A stretch of 64,000 nucleotides of DNA from Cyanobium sp. ATX 6A2 (GTDB taxonomy: Bacteria > Cyanobacteriota > Cyanobacteriia > PCC-6307 > Cyanobiaceae): NCBI RefSeq assembly GCF_024346355.1, contig NZ_JAGQCU010000001.1:248001-312000 (forward strand), given 5' to 3'. Shown here one piece after another: positions 1 to 9,656 of the stretch. Within the stretch, counting starts at the first letter, position 1; each line of letters opens with the position of its first letter. Position numbers and translations under genes: made by a program. The notes below the pieces were generated by a model. That model was not told the origin of the DNA. It searched no databases and was given only the letters and a program-made list of their open reading frames with translations.

Positions 1-21
1 CTGAATACGGCGTCGTGACGA

Positions 22-606
22 TCAGGGCCTTCCGGACGGGGGGCCCTTTTGCTGGCGTGCATCGAGCTGCATCAGCCGCTCCAGTTCTGCCAGGGCCAGC
101 TGCAGATCGCCATTCACCAGCACCGCATCAAACTCGCCCTCCGCAGCCAGTTCCACCCGGGCGCGGTCCAAGCGCTTGCTGATCGCCCCATCACTGTCCG
201 TGCCCCGCCCGCGGATGCGGCGTTCCAGTTCCGCGAAGCTGGGCGGCTTGATGAACAGCTGAAACCCCGCGGGGAAGGTGCGCCGCACCTGCCGGGCCCC
301 CTCCAGTTCGATCTCCAGCAGCACCGGTCGCCCCTGCTCGAGATGCTGCTCCACGGGTCGGCGCGGGGTGCCGTAGAGGTTGCCGGCAAATTCGGCCCAC
401 TCCAGAAATCCACCCGCACGCACCTGCCGCTCGAATGCCTCCCGGCTGAGGAAGAAGTAGCTCTCTCCATCCACCTCGCCCGCCCGTGGAGCGCGGGTGG
501 TGGCCGACACCGACAGCCAGATCTGCCCATGACGCTCCAGCAGCCGGCTCACCAGGGTGCCCTTGCCGACGCCACTGGGGCCGGTGATCACGGTGAGACG
601 CGCCAT
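22..606 (-). CDS. gmk: Guanylate kinase
   Basis: Phosphorylates GMP to GDP with ATP, in nucleotide recycling and GTP supply; a soluble cytoplasmic enzyme. The 194-residue length is normal for the family. The P-loop GPSGVGKG lies at residues 9-16 and is followed by the GMP-binding region with [14 protein letters not shown] (about 34-47) and the [18 protein letters not shown] segment typical of Gmk. The ATG at 606 puts the P-loop at the usual distance from the N-terminus. The gene is divergent from the NFACT gene, with about 70 bases between starts. In many cyanobacteria gmk sits near photosystem genes, which would be beyond the left edge here. Identification is secure. Confidence 0.96.
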   Translation of the reverse strand: MARLTVITGPSGVGKGTLVSRLLERHGQIWLSVSATTRAPRAGEVDGESYFFLSREAFERQVRAGGFLEWAEFAGNLYGTPRRPVEQHLEQGRPVLLEIELEGARQVRRTFPAGFQLFIKPPSFAELERRIRGRGTDSDGAISKRLDRARVELAAEGEFDAVLVNGDLQLALAELERLMQLDARQQKGPPSGRP

Positions 607-677
607 CGCTGTTGAACGGTGGGGCTGCAGAGTAAGAGTCGGTGTGGGTCTCCCCGGCGCAGCAGCCGGCGCAGGTG

Positions 678-2354
678 ATGGCGAGGCTGCAGCCGATGGA
701 TTTCACCAGCCTGCGGGCCGTGCTGGCTGAATGGCGGGCGCTGCTGCTGCCCAGCCGCTTCGAGAAGGCCCAGCAGCCCAGCCCCCACGGCCTGCAGATC
801 GGCCTGCGTCACCTGCAGGGGATCACCTGGCTGGAACTGAGCTGGCAGGCCGAGGCGGCCCGGGTGCACGCCATCGCCACGCCCCCACGTCAGGGAGAAG
901 GCAGCACCCTGGCCCAGCAGCTGCAGCACGGGCTGCGCGGCCTGGCGCTGATCCAGATCGAGCAGCCGGGCTGGGAGCGGGTGGTGAAGCTGGGCTTTGC
1001 CCGCCGTCCCGGTGAGCCGGCGCAGCGCTGGCTGATGGTGGAACTGATGGGCCGCCACAGCAATCTGTTCCTGCTCGACGAGGAGCGGCAGGTGGTGGCC
1101 CTGGCCCGGCAGGTCAAAGCCAGTCAGTCGCGGCTGCGGCCGATCGGCACCGGCGATCCCTATCAGCCGCCGCCGCCCCTGGCCGGCGACCCCCCCAGCC
1201 GCCACGAGAGCTTCGAGAGCTGGCAACGCCGCCTGCTGCTGGTTCCCGTGCCGCTCGAGCGGGCCCTGCGGGAGGCCTACCAGGGCATCAGTCCTGCCCT
1301 CGCCCGGCAGCTCGCCCCAGCGGACTGGCTCGCTCAGCCGGTGAGTGAGCTCAGCGGCAACCAGTGGCACCAGCTCTGGCAACACTGGGGCGTCTGGCTG
1401 GAGGCGCTGGCGAGCGACCGCTTCCGCTGGCAGGCCCTGGGTGACGGCTATGCCTGCTGGCCGCTGAGCCACACCCCCCCAGCCGACGCACCACCCACGG
1501 CGCTGGCGATCAACCGGGCCCTGGCGGCCTACTACGGCGACCATCTGGCCACAGCGCTGCTGCGGCAACGGCGGCAGCAGCTGCAGCAGCAGCTGGAGCG
1601 CCTGGAGCAGCGGGAACGGCGCCAACGCCAGGAACAGGAGGCGCTGCTGGCCGCTGTTCCCGCCAGCGAGGAGCTCCAGCGCCGGGCCGATGCCCTGCTC
1701 AGCCAGCGACAGCCTGAGCGCAGCTGCATCGACGAGGCCCAGAGGCTCTACCGCAAGGCCCGCAAGCTGCGCCGCTCCCTGGAGGCCATCCAGGCCCGGC
1801 TGGAGGTGCACCGCCAGCGGCTGGACACGATCGCGGCCAGCTTCACCTACCTGGAGCACGCCGAAACAGCGGAGCAGCTGGCCTGGATCGCCGATGAATT
1901 CGACCAGCTGCTGGGGGGAGTGGCCAGCGGCCCGCAGCGACGGCAGACGGGGGGCGGCAACCGCCAAGCGGGCCCCCAGCCCCTGGAGCTGCACACGCCC
2001 TCCGGCATCCCCCTGCAGGTGGGCCGCAACCATCGCCAGAACGAGTGGATCGCCTTCCGCCAGGCCCGCCGCGGGGATCTCTGGTTCCATGCCCAGGAAC
2101 TGCCCGGCAGCCACGTGGTGCTCAAGAGTTCCGAGGCCCCGGCAGCCGACAGCGACCTGCAGAGCGCAGCCGACCTGGCGGCCCATTTCAGCCGTGGCCG
2201 GGCCAACCGCCGGGTGCCCGTGGTGATGGTGCCGGTGGAGCAGCTGCAGCGCATCCCCGGCGCGGCGCCCGGCACGGTGCGCCACCGTGGCGGGGACGTG
2301 CTCTGGGGTGAACCACAGCGCGCCCTTAGCCTGCTCTCCGCACGGCAGCCATGA
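678..2354 (+). CDS. NFACT family protein (RqcH/Rqc2-like, fibronectin-binding A type)
   Basis: A 558-residue NFACT protein. Related proteins (RqcH, Rqc2/NEMF) bind obstructed large ribosomal subunits and recruit tRNA to add tails to stalled nascent chains; the same family was first named fibronectin-binding protein A. An N-terminal NFACT-N domain beginning near [13 protein letters not shown] is followed by a strongly charged Gln/Arg-rich coiled coil (about 285-370) and a C-terminal NFACT-R (DUF814) domain with [18 protein letters not shown]. An in-frame GTG lies at 642 and another ATG at 696; 678 is chosen as the first ATG close to the conserved start. The stop overlaps the tatC start by ATGA, so the two are probably translated together. 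The role in ribosome rescue is inferred from family. Confidence 0.9.
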   Translation: MARLQPMDFTSLRAVLAEWRALLLPSRFEKAQQPSPHGLQIGLRHLQGITWLELSWQAEAARVHAIATPPRQGEGSTLAQQLQHGLRGLALIQIEQPGWERVVKLGFARRPGEPAQRWLMVELMGRHSNLFLLDEERQVVALARQVKASQSRLRPIGTGDPYQPPPPLAGDPPSRHESFESWQRRLLLVPVPLERALREAYQGISPALARQLAPADWLAQPVSELSGNQWHQLWQHWGVWLEALASDRFRWQALGDGYACWPLSHTPPADAPPTALAINRALAAYYGDHLATALLRQRRQQLQQQLERLEQRERRQRQEQEALLAAVPASEELQRRADALLSQRQPERSCIDEAQRLYRKARKLRRSLEAIQARLEVHRQRLDTIAASFTYLEHAETAEQLAWIADEFDQLLGGVASGPQRRQTGGGNRQAGPQPLELHTPSGIPLQVGRNHRQNEWIAFRQARRGDLWFHAQELPGSHVVLKSSEAPAADSDLQSAADLAAHFSRGRANRRVPVVMVPVEQLQRIPGAAPGTVRHRGGDVLWGEPQRALSLLSARQP

Positions 2355-3178
2355 CCAGCCTCCCCCCGAATCCCACCGATCAGGGTGGCAGCGCCGCGGT
2401 CCCCGCCACAGCTGCCACCGCATCCGGCGCCGAGGAGTTTCCCGGCGAGGTGGAGATGAGCCTGGTGGACCACCTGGAGGAACTGCGCCGCCGGGTGCTG
2501 CGCAGCCTGCTGGCGGTGGTGGTGGCGGCTGCGGCCTGTCTGGTGGTGGTGAAGCCGCTGGTGCGGCTGCTGGAGATGCCGGCCGAAGGCATTCGCTTCC
2601 TGCAGCTCGCGCCCGGCGAGTTTCTGTTCGTGTCCCTGAAGGTTGCGGGCTACAGCGGGCTCACCCTGGCCCTGCCCTGGGTGCTCTACGAGATCCTCTC
2701 CTTCGTGCTGCCCGGCCTCAACCGTCGCGAGCGCCGCCTGGTGGCTCCGGCGGTGGCGGGCTCGGCGCTGCTGTTCGCGGCCGGCCTGGCCTTTGCCTGG
2801 TGGGCCCTGGTGCCGGCCGCCCTGAACTTCCTGGTGAGCTACGGCGCCGATGTGGTGGAGCCGAGCTGGTCGATCGAGCGCTATCTCGATTTCGTGCTGC
2901 TGCTCATGGTGGCCACGGCCCTGGCCTTCCAGCTGCCCGTGCTGCAGCTGATCCTGGGTGCCCTGGGCCTGATCCGAGCCAAGGCGATGCTGGCCGGCTG
3001 GCGCTGGGTGGTGGTGCTCTCGGCCGTCTCCGGGGCCGTGCTCACCCCGTCCACCGACCCGGTGACGATGCTGTTGCTGAGCGGGGCGATCACCGGGCTG
3101 TTTCTGGTGGGGGTGGCCCTGGTGGCCCTGGTGGAGCGCCTGCGGCCCTCGGTTCAGGGGAACAGCGGCGTGCCCTGA
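2351..3178 (+). CDS. tatC: Sec-independent protein translocase TatC
   Basis: The multispanning core of the twin-arginine translocase, which recognises RR signal peptides of folded cargo and in cyanobacteria works in thylakoid and plasma membranes. The 275-residue protein has an N-terminal low-complexity cytoplasmic stretch, then the hallmark MSLVDHLEELRRR at residues 36-48, and about six hydrophobic segments, with the family-typical loop around LPGLNRRERR (about 117-127). Rieske protein, a known Tat substrate in cyanobacteria, is encoded 1.3 kb downstream. The start overlaps the NFACT stop. The last 25 bases overlap the convergent gene on the minus strand. tatA/tatB are not in the window. Confidence 0.96.
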   Translation: MTSLPPNPTDQGGSAAVPATAATASGAEEFPGEVEMSLVDHLEELRRRVLRSLLAVVVAAAACLVVVKPLVRLLEMPAEGIRFLQLAPGEFLFVSLKVAGYSGLTLALPWVLYEILSFVLPGLNRRERRLVAPAVAGSALLFAAGLAFAWWALVPAALNFLVSYGADVVEPSWSIERYLDFVLLLMVATALAFQLPVLQLILGALGLIRAKAMLAGWRWVVVLSAVSGAVLTPSTDPVTMLLLSGAITGLFLVGVALVALVERLRPSVQGNSGVP

Positions 3179-3969
3179 TAGGGATCGATGGCGTCGTAGA
3201 GGATCGGCATCCCACCCTGCGGGTCCTCCACGGCCGGCTCGCTCGCCAGGGGCGCATCGGCCGGTTCAGCCTGCAGCCCAGGCTCATCCCAGAGGGGAGG
3301 GGCCATCAGCCTCGGGCTGGGTGCTGGCGCTGGAGCCTGGGGTCGCCTGGCAGAGGGTGCGGACGAGCGCACCGGAGCTGGGCGGGTGGGCCTTGGTGAG
3401 GTGGGCCGCGGCTTGGCAATGGCCACCTCCCGCTGCACCCCCATCTCCAGGCCGGAGATCCTGGTGAGCGTCTCCACCAGCCCAGGCACGGGCTTTGCGT
3501 TGATGAAGCGGAAGTTCTCGGTGAGCTTCTGGCCGCCGGCGTCGTAGCCCTCCACGGAGAACTGATAGTCGGCCGACTTTCCCGCCCGGGAGCCGGCCAC
3601 CCCGCCCACCACGGCACCGGCCAGGATCCCGAATGGACAGGCGATCAGGGTCCAGCAGGTGGCCACCGCTCCCACAACGGTCCCGGTCACGGCACCGCCG
3701 GTCGCCCCCAGGGACGAGACCAGGGCGTTGTGGTTTTTCCAACCCACCGCGTTCCACTGCACGATGCGGTTGGCGGGGATCAGGCCGGCGGGTCCCTGAA
3801 AGCCGCGGTCGGTGATCTCGATTTTGCAGCGGTTGTTCCCGCAGATGGCTTCGTAGCGGGCGGCCTGCGCCGGCATGGCCAGCACCAGCGACAGGCCCAC
3901 CAGGGCGCCCCCGGAGGGGCCGAGCCAAGCGGGGCTGGACCGTCTGGGATGAGGCATGGAATCCGTCAT
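3154..3969 (-). CDS. Putative periplasmic glycine-zipper protein of unknown function
   Basis: I do not recognise a named family. The start is set at the ATG at 3969; another ATG at 3957 also works, and the open frame extends further without a convincing start. The product has a signal peptide ending near MPAQAA-RYEAIC, a short cysteine-containing segment (AICGNNRCKIEI), a Gly/Ala/Val-rich hydrophobic glycine-zipper stretch (GTVVGAVA...GAVVGGVAG), then a YQFSVEGYD segment and a long Pro/Ala/Arg-rich C-terminal tail. This suggests an exported, membrane-associated protein. Its 3' end overlaps tatC by 25 bases in convergent orientation. It may be restricted to cyanobacteria; function is not inferable from sequence. 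Confidence 0.7.
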   Translation of the reverse strand: MTDSMPHPRRSSPAWLGPSGGALVGLSLVLAMPAQAARYEAICGNNRCKIEITDRGFQGPAGLIPANRIVQWNAVGWKNHNALVSSLGATGGAVTGTVVGAVATCWTLIACPFGILAGAVVGGVAGSRAGKSADYQFSVEGYDAGGQKLTENFRFINAKPVPGLVETLTRISGLEMGVQREVAIAKPRPTSPRPTRPAPVRSSAPSARRPQAPAPAPSPRLMAPPLWDEPGLQAEPADAPLASEPAVEDPQGGMPILYDAIDPYQGTPLFP

Positions 3970-4096
3970 GGGCACGGCAAAGGGCGGAAGGGCTGGGTGG
4001 GTTGAAGGCCGCCGGGCCGGCGTGCGGTGGTGGATCGGCAACAGACCGTGGAACGCTTGGTAACACCTCAGCGCCCGGCCCGCACCCCCCAACGCC

Positions 4097-4492
4097 CTAG
4101 AGCAGAAATTCCGAGGAGCGCTCGGGGGGCAGGTTGAGGGCCAGGGTCAGGGCGCGGCCCAGCCGCGGCTTGCCGGTGGTGGTGAGCAGCCAGCGGCGCA
4201 CCTGGGCGGCCACGCCCATGCCGTTGAGCAGGGCGGCCACCTCCTCGAGCCGCAGACCGTAGGCCTCAGTGCTGAGTGGGAACGACTGCTGCTCCAGGTA
4301 GGCCCACATCACCTGCAGGTAGAGCCGTCCCCGGCGCTGCACCAGCTGCAGGTCGTAGGACGCCTGCCAGCGGGAGCGCAGCACGGCGATGAGCTCCGTG
4401 CCGCTGAGGGGAGCGGCGCTGTCGGAGGGCGGATCATCCCGGCGAACGGCGGACAAGGGGCGGGGTGGGGCAGGCCTTAAGGTGGCACGCAT
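4097..4492 (-). CDS. DUF3067 family protein
   Basis: A 131-residue protein of the DUF3067 family found in cyanobacteria and plastids; no established biochemical role that I can state. The conserved part begins at [23 protein letters not shown] and continues through [32 protein letters not shown] to a C-terminal [16 protein letters not shown] segment. About 30 residues ahead of it are Pro/Arg-rich and unlike the core. The ATG at 4492 is the only reasonable start and leaves just 29 bases before the petC start on the other strand, so the two genes must share a promoter region that reaches into coding sequence. The gene's placement beside petC-petA hints at a thylakoid link, which is inference only. 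Confidence 0.82.
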   Translation of the reverse strand: MRATLRPAPPRPLSAVRRDDPPSDSAAPLSGTELIAVLRSRWQASYDLQLVQRRGRLYLQVMWAYLEQQSFPLSTEAYGLRLEEVAALLNGMGVAAQVRRWLLTTTGKPRLGRALTLALNLPPERSSEFLL

Positions 4493-4521
4493 CTTGCTGT
4501 GGCTCCAAGGAGCAGCTCCGC

Positions 4522-5070
4522 ATGACCCAGATTCCAGCGAGCGCCTCAAGCAGTGATGTGCCCGGAATGGGTCGTCGGCAGTTCATGAACCTGCTCACCT
4601 TCGGGTCCGTCACCGGCGTTGCCCTCGGTGCCCTCTACCCGGTGGTGAGCTACTTCATCCCGCCGCGGGCCAGCGGCTCCGGCGGCGGGACCACCGCCAA
4701 GGACGAGCTGGGCAACGCCGTCACCGGCACCGGCTGGCTGGGCACCCATCCCGAAGGCGACCGCAGCCTCGTGCAGGGCCTCAAGGGTGACCCCACCTAC
4801 CTGATCGTCGAGGGCAACGACGCCATCGGCAGCTACGGCATCAATGCCATCTGCACCCACCTGGGCTGTGTGGTGCCCTGGAGCAGCGGCGCCAACAAAT
4901 TCATCTGCCCCTGCCACGGCTCCCAGTACGACGCCACCGGCAAGGTGGTGCGCGGCCCCGCTCCCCTCTCCCTGGCTCTGGCCCATGTGTCGGTAGAAAA
5001 CGACAACGTGTTCCTGTCCCAGTGGACCGAAACCGATTTCCGCACCGGCGACAAGCCCTGGTGGGCCTGA
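4522..5070 (+). CDS. petC: Cytochrome b6f complex Rieske iron-sulfur subunit
   Basis: Carries electrons from plastoquinol to cytochrome f within the b6f complex of the thylakoid membrane. The 182-residue length is typical. A twin-arginine-like GRRQF (17-21) precedes one transmembrane anchor (about 22-46, ending PVVSYFIPP), then a Gly-rich hinge and the soluble Rieske fold. The 2Fe-2S ligands are in CTHLGC (111-116) and CPCHGS (129-134). The start at 4522 fits the known N-terminus; an in-frame extension back to 4465 would run into the divergent gene. petA follows after 40 bases, forming the classical petCA operon. Transport by Tat is established for this protein in cyanobacteria and tatC lies nearby. 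Confidence 0.98.
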   Translation: MTQIPASASSSDVPGMGRRQFMNLLTFGSVTGVALGALYPVVSYFIPPRASGSGGGTTAKDELGNAVTGTGWLGTHPEGDRSLVQGLKGDPTYLIVEGNDAIGSYGINAICTHLGCVVPWSSGANKFICPCHGSQYDATGKVVRGPAPLSLALAHVSVENDNVFLSQWTETDFRTGDKPWWA

Positions 5071-5110
5071 TCCCCAGCCGCTGATCCGCCTCTCCACTGC
5101 CCTCTCACCG

Positions 5111-6079
5111 ATGCGCGCCCCCGTCTCGTCTCACCACTTCTCCCTGCTGCGCCCCATGCTTCGCCCCCTGTTCGGCGCCGCCCTGGCCCTGGCCGTGCTG
5201 GTCTCGGCGGCCTCCCCCAGCTGGGCCTATCCCTTCTGGGCTCAGCAGAACTACGACAGTCCCCGCGAGGCCACCGGCAAGCTCGTCTGCGCCAACTGCC
5301 ACCTGGCCAAGATGGCCACCCGCGTCGAAGTTCCTCAGGCGGTGTTCCCCGACACGGTGTTCAAGGCGGTGGTGGAGATTCCCTACGACACCGCTGTGCA
5401 ACAGGTGGCCGGTGACGGCAGCAGCGCCGGGCTGAACGTGGGCGCTGTGGTGATGCTTCCCGACGGCTTCACCCTGGCTCCCCAGGACCGCCTCAGCGAG
5501 GAGCTCAAGGAGGAGACGGCCGGTATCTACTACAGCCAGTACTCCGACGATCAGCCCAACATCCTGCTGGTGGGCCCCCTGCCGGGCGATGACCACCGGG
5601 AGATCGTGTTCCCGGTGCTCTCCCCCGACCCCGCCACCGACAGCAGCATCCACTTCGGCAAGTACCAGCTCCACGTGGGGGGCAACCGCGGCCGCGGCCA
5701 GGTATATCCCACCGGTGAAAAGAGCAACAACACCGTATTCACGGCTCCTGCCGCCGGCACCATCGCTGCCCTCACCCCCGGTGAGAACGGCTCCACGATC
5801 GTGGAGATCAGCACCGGGGACGGCAGCGTCAGCGAGACCATCCCCGCCGGTCCCGCTCTGATCGTGGCTGCTGGTGACACGGTGGCCGCCGGCGCTGCTC
5901 TCACCAACGATCCCAACGTCGGCGGCTTCGGTCAGCTCGATGCCGAGGTGGTACTGCAGAACCCACTTCGCATCATCGGACTGCTCGCCTTCTTCGGCGC
6001 CATTGCCGTCGCCCAGATCATGCTGGTGCTGAAGAAGCGCCAGGTGGAGAAGGTTCAGGCTGCCGAAGGCATCGTCTGA
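5111..6079 (+). CDS. petA: Cytochrome f
   Basis: The c-type heme subunit of the b6f complex, passing electrons to plastocyanin or cytochrome c6 on the lumenal side. It is 322 residues long. The signal peptide ends at SPSWA, so mature protein begins at Tyr40, whose amino group is the axial heme ligand in this family. The covalent heme site CANCH is at 60-64. The large beta-rich lumenal domain is followed by a single C-terminal transmembrane helix (about [20 protein letters not shown]) and a basic KKRQVEKVQ stroma-side tail. It follows petC directly and precedes lgt by 13 bases, suggesting cotranscription. Confidence 0.98.
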   Translation: MRAPVSSHHFSLLRPMLRPLFGAALALAVLVSAASPSWAYPFWAQQNYDSPREATGKLVCANCHLAKMATRVEVPQAVFPDTVFKAVVEIPYDTAVQQVAGDGSSAGLNVGAVVMLPDGFTLAPQDRLSEELKEETAGIYYSQYSDDQPNILLVGPLPGDDHREIVFPVLSPDPATDSSIHFGKYQLHVGGNRGRGQVYPTGEKSNNTVFTAPAAGTIAALTPGENGSTIVEISTGDGSVSETIPAGPALIVAAGDTVAAGAALTNDPNVGGFGQLDAEVVLQNPLRIIGLLAFFGAIAVAQIMLVLKKRQVEKVQAAEGIV

Positions 6080-6092
6080 GCCGGCCCTCTCC

Positions 6093-6962
6093 TTGTCTGT
6101 TCTCGCCGTCTTCACCTCCCCGGGCCCCCTGGCGTTCCAGTGGGGCCCCCTGGCCCTGCGCTGGTATGGCCTGCTGATCGCCCTGGCAGTGCTGGTTGGT
6201 CTGCTGCTCTCCAGTCGCCTGGCCAAGGCCCGTGGCATCGATCCGGCCCTGATCGCCGACCTGCTGCCCCTGCTGGTGCTGGGGGCTGTGATCGGCGCCC
6301 GCCTGTACTACGTCGTTCTGGAGTGGCGTCAGTACGCCAGCAACTGGGTGGATGTGCTCTCGATCTGGCGCGGCGGCATCGCCATCCACGGCGCCCTGAT
6401 CGGCGGTGTGCTCACCACGATCCTGTTCTGCCGCTGGCGCCGGCAGCCCTTCTGGCCCCTGCTCGATGTGCTGGTGCCCTCGGTGGCCCTGGGCCAGGCC
6501 ATCGGTCGCTGGGGCAACTTCTTCAACTCCGAGGCCTACGGCCTGCCCACCGACCTGCCCTGGAAGCTGAAGATCCCGGCGGCCAATCGCACCCCGGAGT
6601 TTCTCGAGCAGCTCTATTTCCATCCCACCTTCCTCTACGAATCGATCTGGAACCTCGGCGTTGCCGCCTTGCTGCTGGTGCTGTTCCGCCAGGCCAGCCG
6701 GGGCAGGATCCGGCTGCCGGCCGGTGCCCTCAGCTGCGTGTACCTGATGGCCTACAGCAGCGGCCGGGTGTGGATCGAGGGCCTGCGCATCGATCCCCTC
6801 TGCCTGTTCGCCGAGCCGCCCTTCTGTGAGGGCGGCATCCGCATGGCCCAGCTGATGAGCCTGGTGCTGATCGCCCTTGGCGGGCTGGGGCTGTGGTGGC
6901 TGCTGCGCCGCGGCCGCCCCCTGCCCGATCCCGCCGGGATGGGTTCTGGAGCCGGGGCATGA
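6093..6962 (+). CDS. lgt: Prolipoprotein diacylglyceryl transferase
   Basis: Transfers diacylglycerol from phosphatidylglycerol to the lipobox cysteine of prelipoproteins in the plasma membrane. The 289-residue protein has about seven hydrophobic segments and the family signatures [10 protein letters not shown] (91-100) and [13 protein letters not shown] (138-150), containing the conserved Lgt Arg, Asn and Glu residues, plus YHPTFLYES-like [12 protein letters not shown]. The start is TTG at 6093, 13 bases after petA; no ATG lies closer to the first membrane segment. Its stop overlaps the cobM start (ATGA). Probable lipoprotein substrates in this window are encoded at 26.9 and 29.7 kb. Confidence 0.96.
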   Translation: MSVLAVFTSPGPLAFQWGPLALRWYGLLIALAVLVGLLLSSRLAKARGIDPALIADLLPLLVLGAVIGARLYYVVLEWRQYASNWVDVLSIWRGGIAIHGALIGGVLTTILFCRWRRQPFWPLLDVLVPSVALGQAIGRWGNFFNSEAYGLPTDLPWKLKIPAANRTPEFLEQLYFHPTFLYESIWNLGVAALLLVLFRQASRGRIRLPAGALSCVYLMAYSSGRVWIEGLRIDPLCLFAEPPFCEGGIRMAQLMSLVLIALGGLGLWWLLRRGRPLPDPAGMGSGAGA

Positions 6963-7774
6963 ACCCGGTGTGGATTGTGGGAGCTGGACCGGGGGCCCCC
7001 GACCTGCTTACCCTGCGGGCTGCCCGGCTGATCGAGCAGGCCGAGGTGCTGGTGTGGACTGACTCCCTCGTCAATCCCCAGATCGCTGCCCTGGCGCCCC
7101 CCCACTGCGAACGGATCCGCACCAGCACCCTCACCCTTGAGCAGGTGCTGGAGCTTCTGGTGGACAGGGCCCGCGCCGGGCGGCGCGTGGTGCGCCTGCA
7201 CGATGGCGATCCCTGCCTCTACGGAGCCCTGGCTGAGCAGGTGTGCCGGCTCGCCGATAGCGGCCTGGACGTGGAGGTGGTGCCGGGGCTGAGCGCCTAT
7301 CAGGCCACCGCCGCGGCCCTGGGCCGGGAACTGACGATTCCGGGACTGGTGCAGACGATCGTGCTGGGCCGCGCCGGGGGGCGCACGGGCGTGCCGGAAC
7401 GGGAGTCGCTGGCGCGGCTGGCGGCCCTGCGGGCCTCCCTCTGTCTCTACCTCAGCGCTCGCCACGTGGAGGAGGTGCAGGCTGAGCTGCTGCGCCACTA
7501 CCCGGCGGACACGCCGGTGGCGATCGGCTACCGGGTGAGCTGGCCCGATCAGCAGATCACGGTGGTGCCTCTCGCCGATATGGCACGGGTGAGCCGCGAG
7601 CTCTCACTCATCCGCACCACCCTCTATGTGGTGAGTGCGGCCCTGGCGGCACCGCAGCAGGCCCGCTCGCGGCTCTATTCAGCCAGCCACCGCCATCTGT
7701 TCCGCGGAGGGGCGCCTGAAGACGATGCCCCCCCCCATCAGCCCCCGGCCGCGGCCAGCGCGGCCTCGCCATAG
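6959..7774 (+). CDS. cobM: Precorrin-4 C11-methyltransferase
   Basis: An S-adenosylmethionine-dependent methyltransferase of corrin ring synthesis (CobM/CbiF) in vitamin B12 or pseudocobalamin formation. The 271-residue product shows the tetrapyrrole methylase glycine loop [12 protein letters not shown] (7-18), the HDGDPCLYG motif (81-89) and [16 protein letters not shown] (about 106-121). The ATG at 6959 overlaps the lgt stop by four bases; a longer in-frame reading into lgt is rejected. The last 30 residues are Pro/Ala-rich and 37 bases overlap the convergent mqo gene. No other corrin gene is adjacent except the CobT-like UPF0284 gene at 28 kb. Confidence 0.93.
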   Translation: MNPVWIVGAGPGAPDLLTLRAARLIEQAEVLVWTDSLVNPQIAALAPPHCERIRTSTLTLEQVLELLVDRARAGRRVVRLHDGDPCLYGALAEQVCRLADSGLDVEVVPGLSAYQATAAALGRELTIPGLVQTIVLGRAGGRTGVPERESLARLAALRASLCLYLSARHVEEVQAELLRHYPADTPVAIGYRVSWPDQQITVVPLADMARVSRELSLIRTTLYVVSAALAAPQQARSRLYSASHRHLFRGGAPEDDAPPHQPPAAASAASP

Positions 7775-9249
7775 AGCTCCCGGGCCAGGCGCTGGCGATC
7801 GAACCGGCAGCCCAGGCGCTCGGCAATGGCCTCCAGATCCCGGGCGGCATTGCCCAGGCAGCAGGTGCCTCCCGGTGATGGGGTGACGTTGAACACCAGC
7901 CCCGGCAGGGCCGCGATGCTGGCCTCGCCAAGCATCAGCGTGCGGTTCGTCTTGTCGATCAGCTGGGGACGGACACCGCCGTATCCCTCGGCGAAGCGCA
8001 GATCCTCCAGCCGCATGCCCGGCACGATCTTGCGGGCATCGGCCAGGAACAGACGCCGGCGCAGCCAGGGCAGCTCGAACAGCAGGTTCTTGAGGATGTA
8101 GTTGCGGATGTCCGCCACCCGCAGCAGCTGCCAGAACACCGCCAGCACGGCCATGTCAAGCCGCAGCACCTGCAGAAACTCCCAGAACGAGGCGGGTCGG
8201 TAACGCTCCAGCAGGGGCAGCAGCAGGGCCGTGGGGCCGAAGCGGGTCTTGCCCGGCGCGCGCACATCAGGATCGCCGTGGATCGCGGCGAAGGGCAACC
8301 TGTCGTTCTGCAGCGTGTACACCTTGCCGCGCAACAGGTCGGGCGTGAAGTAGAAACTGCCGGCCACCGGCAGGCAGGAATACTGCAGGCCGAAGCCCAT
8401 CCTCTGGGCCATCAGCAGGCTGTGGGCGCCGGCATTCACCACCACGTGGCGGGCCAGGATCTCGCGCGGCGGGGCAGAAACCGGGCCTGCCACCGCCACG
8501 CCCTGGGTGCAACCCGGTTGGCAGCCGGGGGTAGCAGCCAGGCGCACGCGGAACAGCTCACCGTCGTGCGTGATCTGCTGCACGGTGGTGCCCAGGTGCA
8601 GATCGAGCTGGCGGCGGGCACCATCGGGGGCCCGGCTCTCGGCGATCGCCGCCCGCGCCTGCTGCACGAAGGACTCCGACAGCTCCTCGTAGTCGACCGC
8701 GGTGTAGGTGCTGCGGATGCCGATCGCCACCAGCTCCTCGGGCCGGAGCTGACCATCCACCAGGGCCACGTTGGGTTCCCACGTGGCGATCTGCTCCTTC
8801 TCCAGCAACTCCATGGCCGGGAAGTGGGGGGAGAAGCGGGCGAAGCGCTCGCGCAGGGCAGCGCACTCCGCCTGCCCCACCGCGAGCACCATCTTCGGGG
8901 TGCGAAACACACAGCGCTGCCGCTGCGCCGGCTCGAGCAGCTCGGCGTAATGCACGATCATCTCGGCCGTGCGCTTCACCTTCAGCGCCTTTTCGAGCGT
9001 GTAGTTGGTCTCGATGTCGCCGCAGTGGATCGTCTGGCTGTTGTTGGTGGCCCTGGAGTTCACCCGCGCCAGCTGGGGGTAGCGCTCCACCAGGGCCATG
9101 CGCTTGAGGTCGGTGTAGCGGGCCAGCTCGAACAGCAGCGCCGTGCCGCACACCCCACCACCCACGATCAGCACATCCACCGGCGCGTCCGCAGCCAGCG
9201 CCGAGCCCCCCTCAGCTGGCGGAACAACGTGTGGCTGGTCGCTGGTCAC
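7738..9249 (-). CDS. mqo: Malate:quinone oxidoreductase
   Basis: A FAD-dependent membrane-associated enzyme oxidising malate to oxaloacetate and passing electrons to the quinone pool. From the GTG at 9249 the product is 503 residues, normal for Mqo; the dinucleotide-binding GGGVCG lies at about 30-35 after DVLIVG. Family features follow: NSRATNNSQTIHCGDIETNYT split around residues 64-84, GKTRFGPTALLLP, and the C-terminal TPSPGGTCCLGNAARD. The open frame continues upstream through the tRNA-Val gene to 9441, which is rejected as the true start. Its end overlaps cobM by 37 bases. Substrate malate is taken from family resemblance; L-2-hydroxyglutarate oxidases are the nearest alternative. Confidence 0.88.
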   Translation of the reverse strand: MTSDQPHVVPPAEGGSALAADAPVDVLIVGGGVCGTALLFELARYTDLKRMALVERYPQLARVNSRATNNSQTIHCGDIETNYTLEKALKVKRTAEMIVHYAELLEPAQRQRCVFRTPKMVLAVGQAECAALRERFARFSPHFPAMELLEKEQIATWEPNVALVDGQLRPEELVAIGIRSTYTAVDYEELSESFVQQARAAIAESRAPDGARRQLDLHLGTTVQQITHDGELFRVRLAATPGCQPGCTQGVAVAGPVSAPPREILARHVVVNAGAHSLLMAQRMGFGLQYSCLPVAGSFYFTPDLLRGKVYTLQNDRLPFAAIHGDPDVRAPGKTRFGPTALLLPLLERYRPASFWEFLQVLRLDMAVLAVFWQLLRVADIRNYILKNLLFELPWLRRRLFLADARKIVPGMRLEDLRFAEGYGGVRPQLIDKTNRTLMLGEASIAALPGLVFNVTPSPGGTCCLGNAARDLEAIAERLGCRFDRQRLARELYGEAALAAAGG

Positions 9250-9428
9250 GGGGGGAGGAACGGGCGAGGAATGCCGGCCATGCTGACCGATCGCAGCCAG
9301 GCCGGGCGCCGGTCCCTGGGGGCGTCTGCCTGCCGTGACGTAAACTTGCCTCTGTTGAGCGGTTCCGCGGGATTTCACCTCCGGCGGTTGCTCAGCCAGC
9401 GGGTCATCGTCCAGATCCCTGCAGCACC

Positions 9429-9500
<72 letters not shown>

Positions 9501-9656
9501 TCTTTTCGGTCAGCTTCCCCGGTCCCCCGCAGCCGCCTCTCCGGCTCGCGTCTCCCTAGACATGGGTCAGAATGGCGCGCGAGTCCTGACGTACCTCGCG
9601 GCGTTCAGGTTACCCGGCCCCAGGCCGGTGCCAGTTCCACCAGGGAGTTCTGCCGC

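Noticed and set aside
588-2423. Long minus-strand open frame antisense to the NFACT gene (611 codons)
   Set aside because: High GC content leaves antisense frames open. It has no domain, Leu/Gln/Gly-rich low-complexity composition, and covers a well-defined gene.
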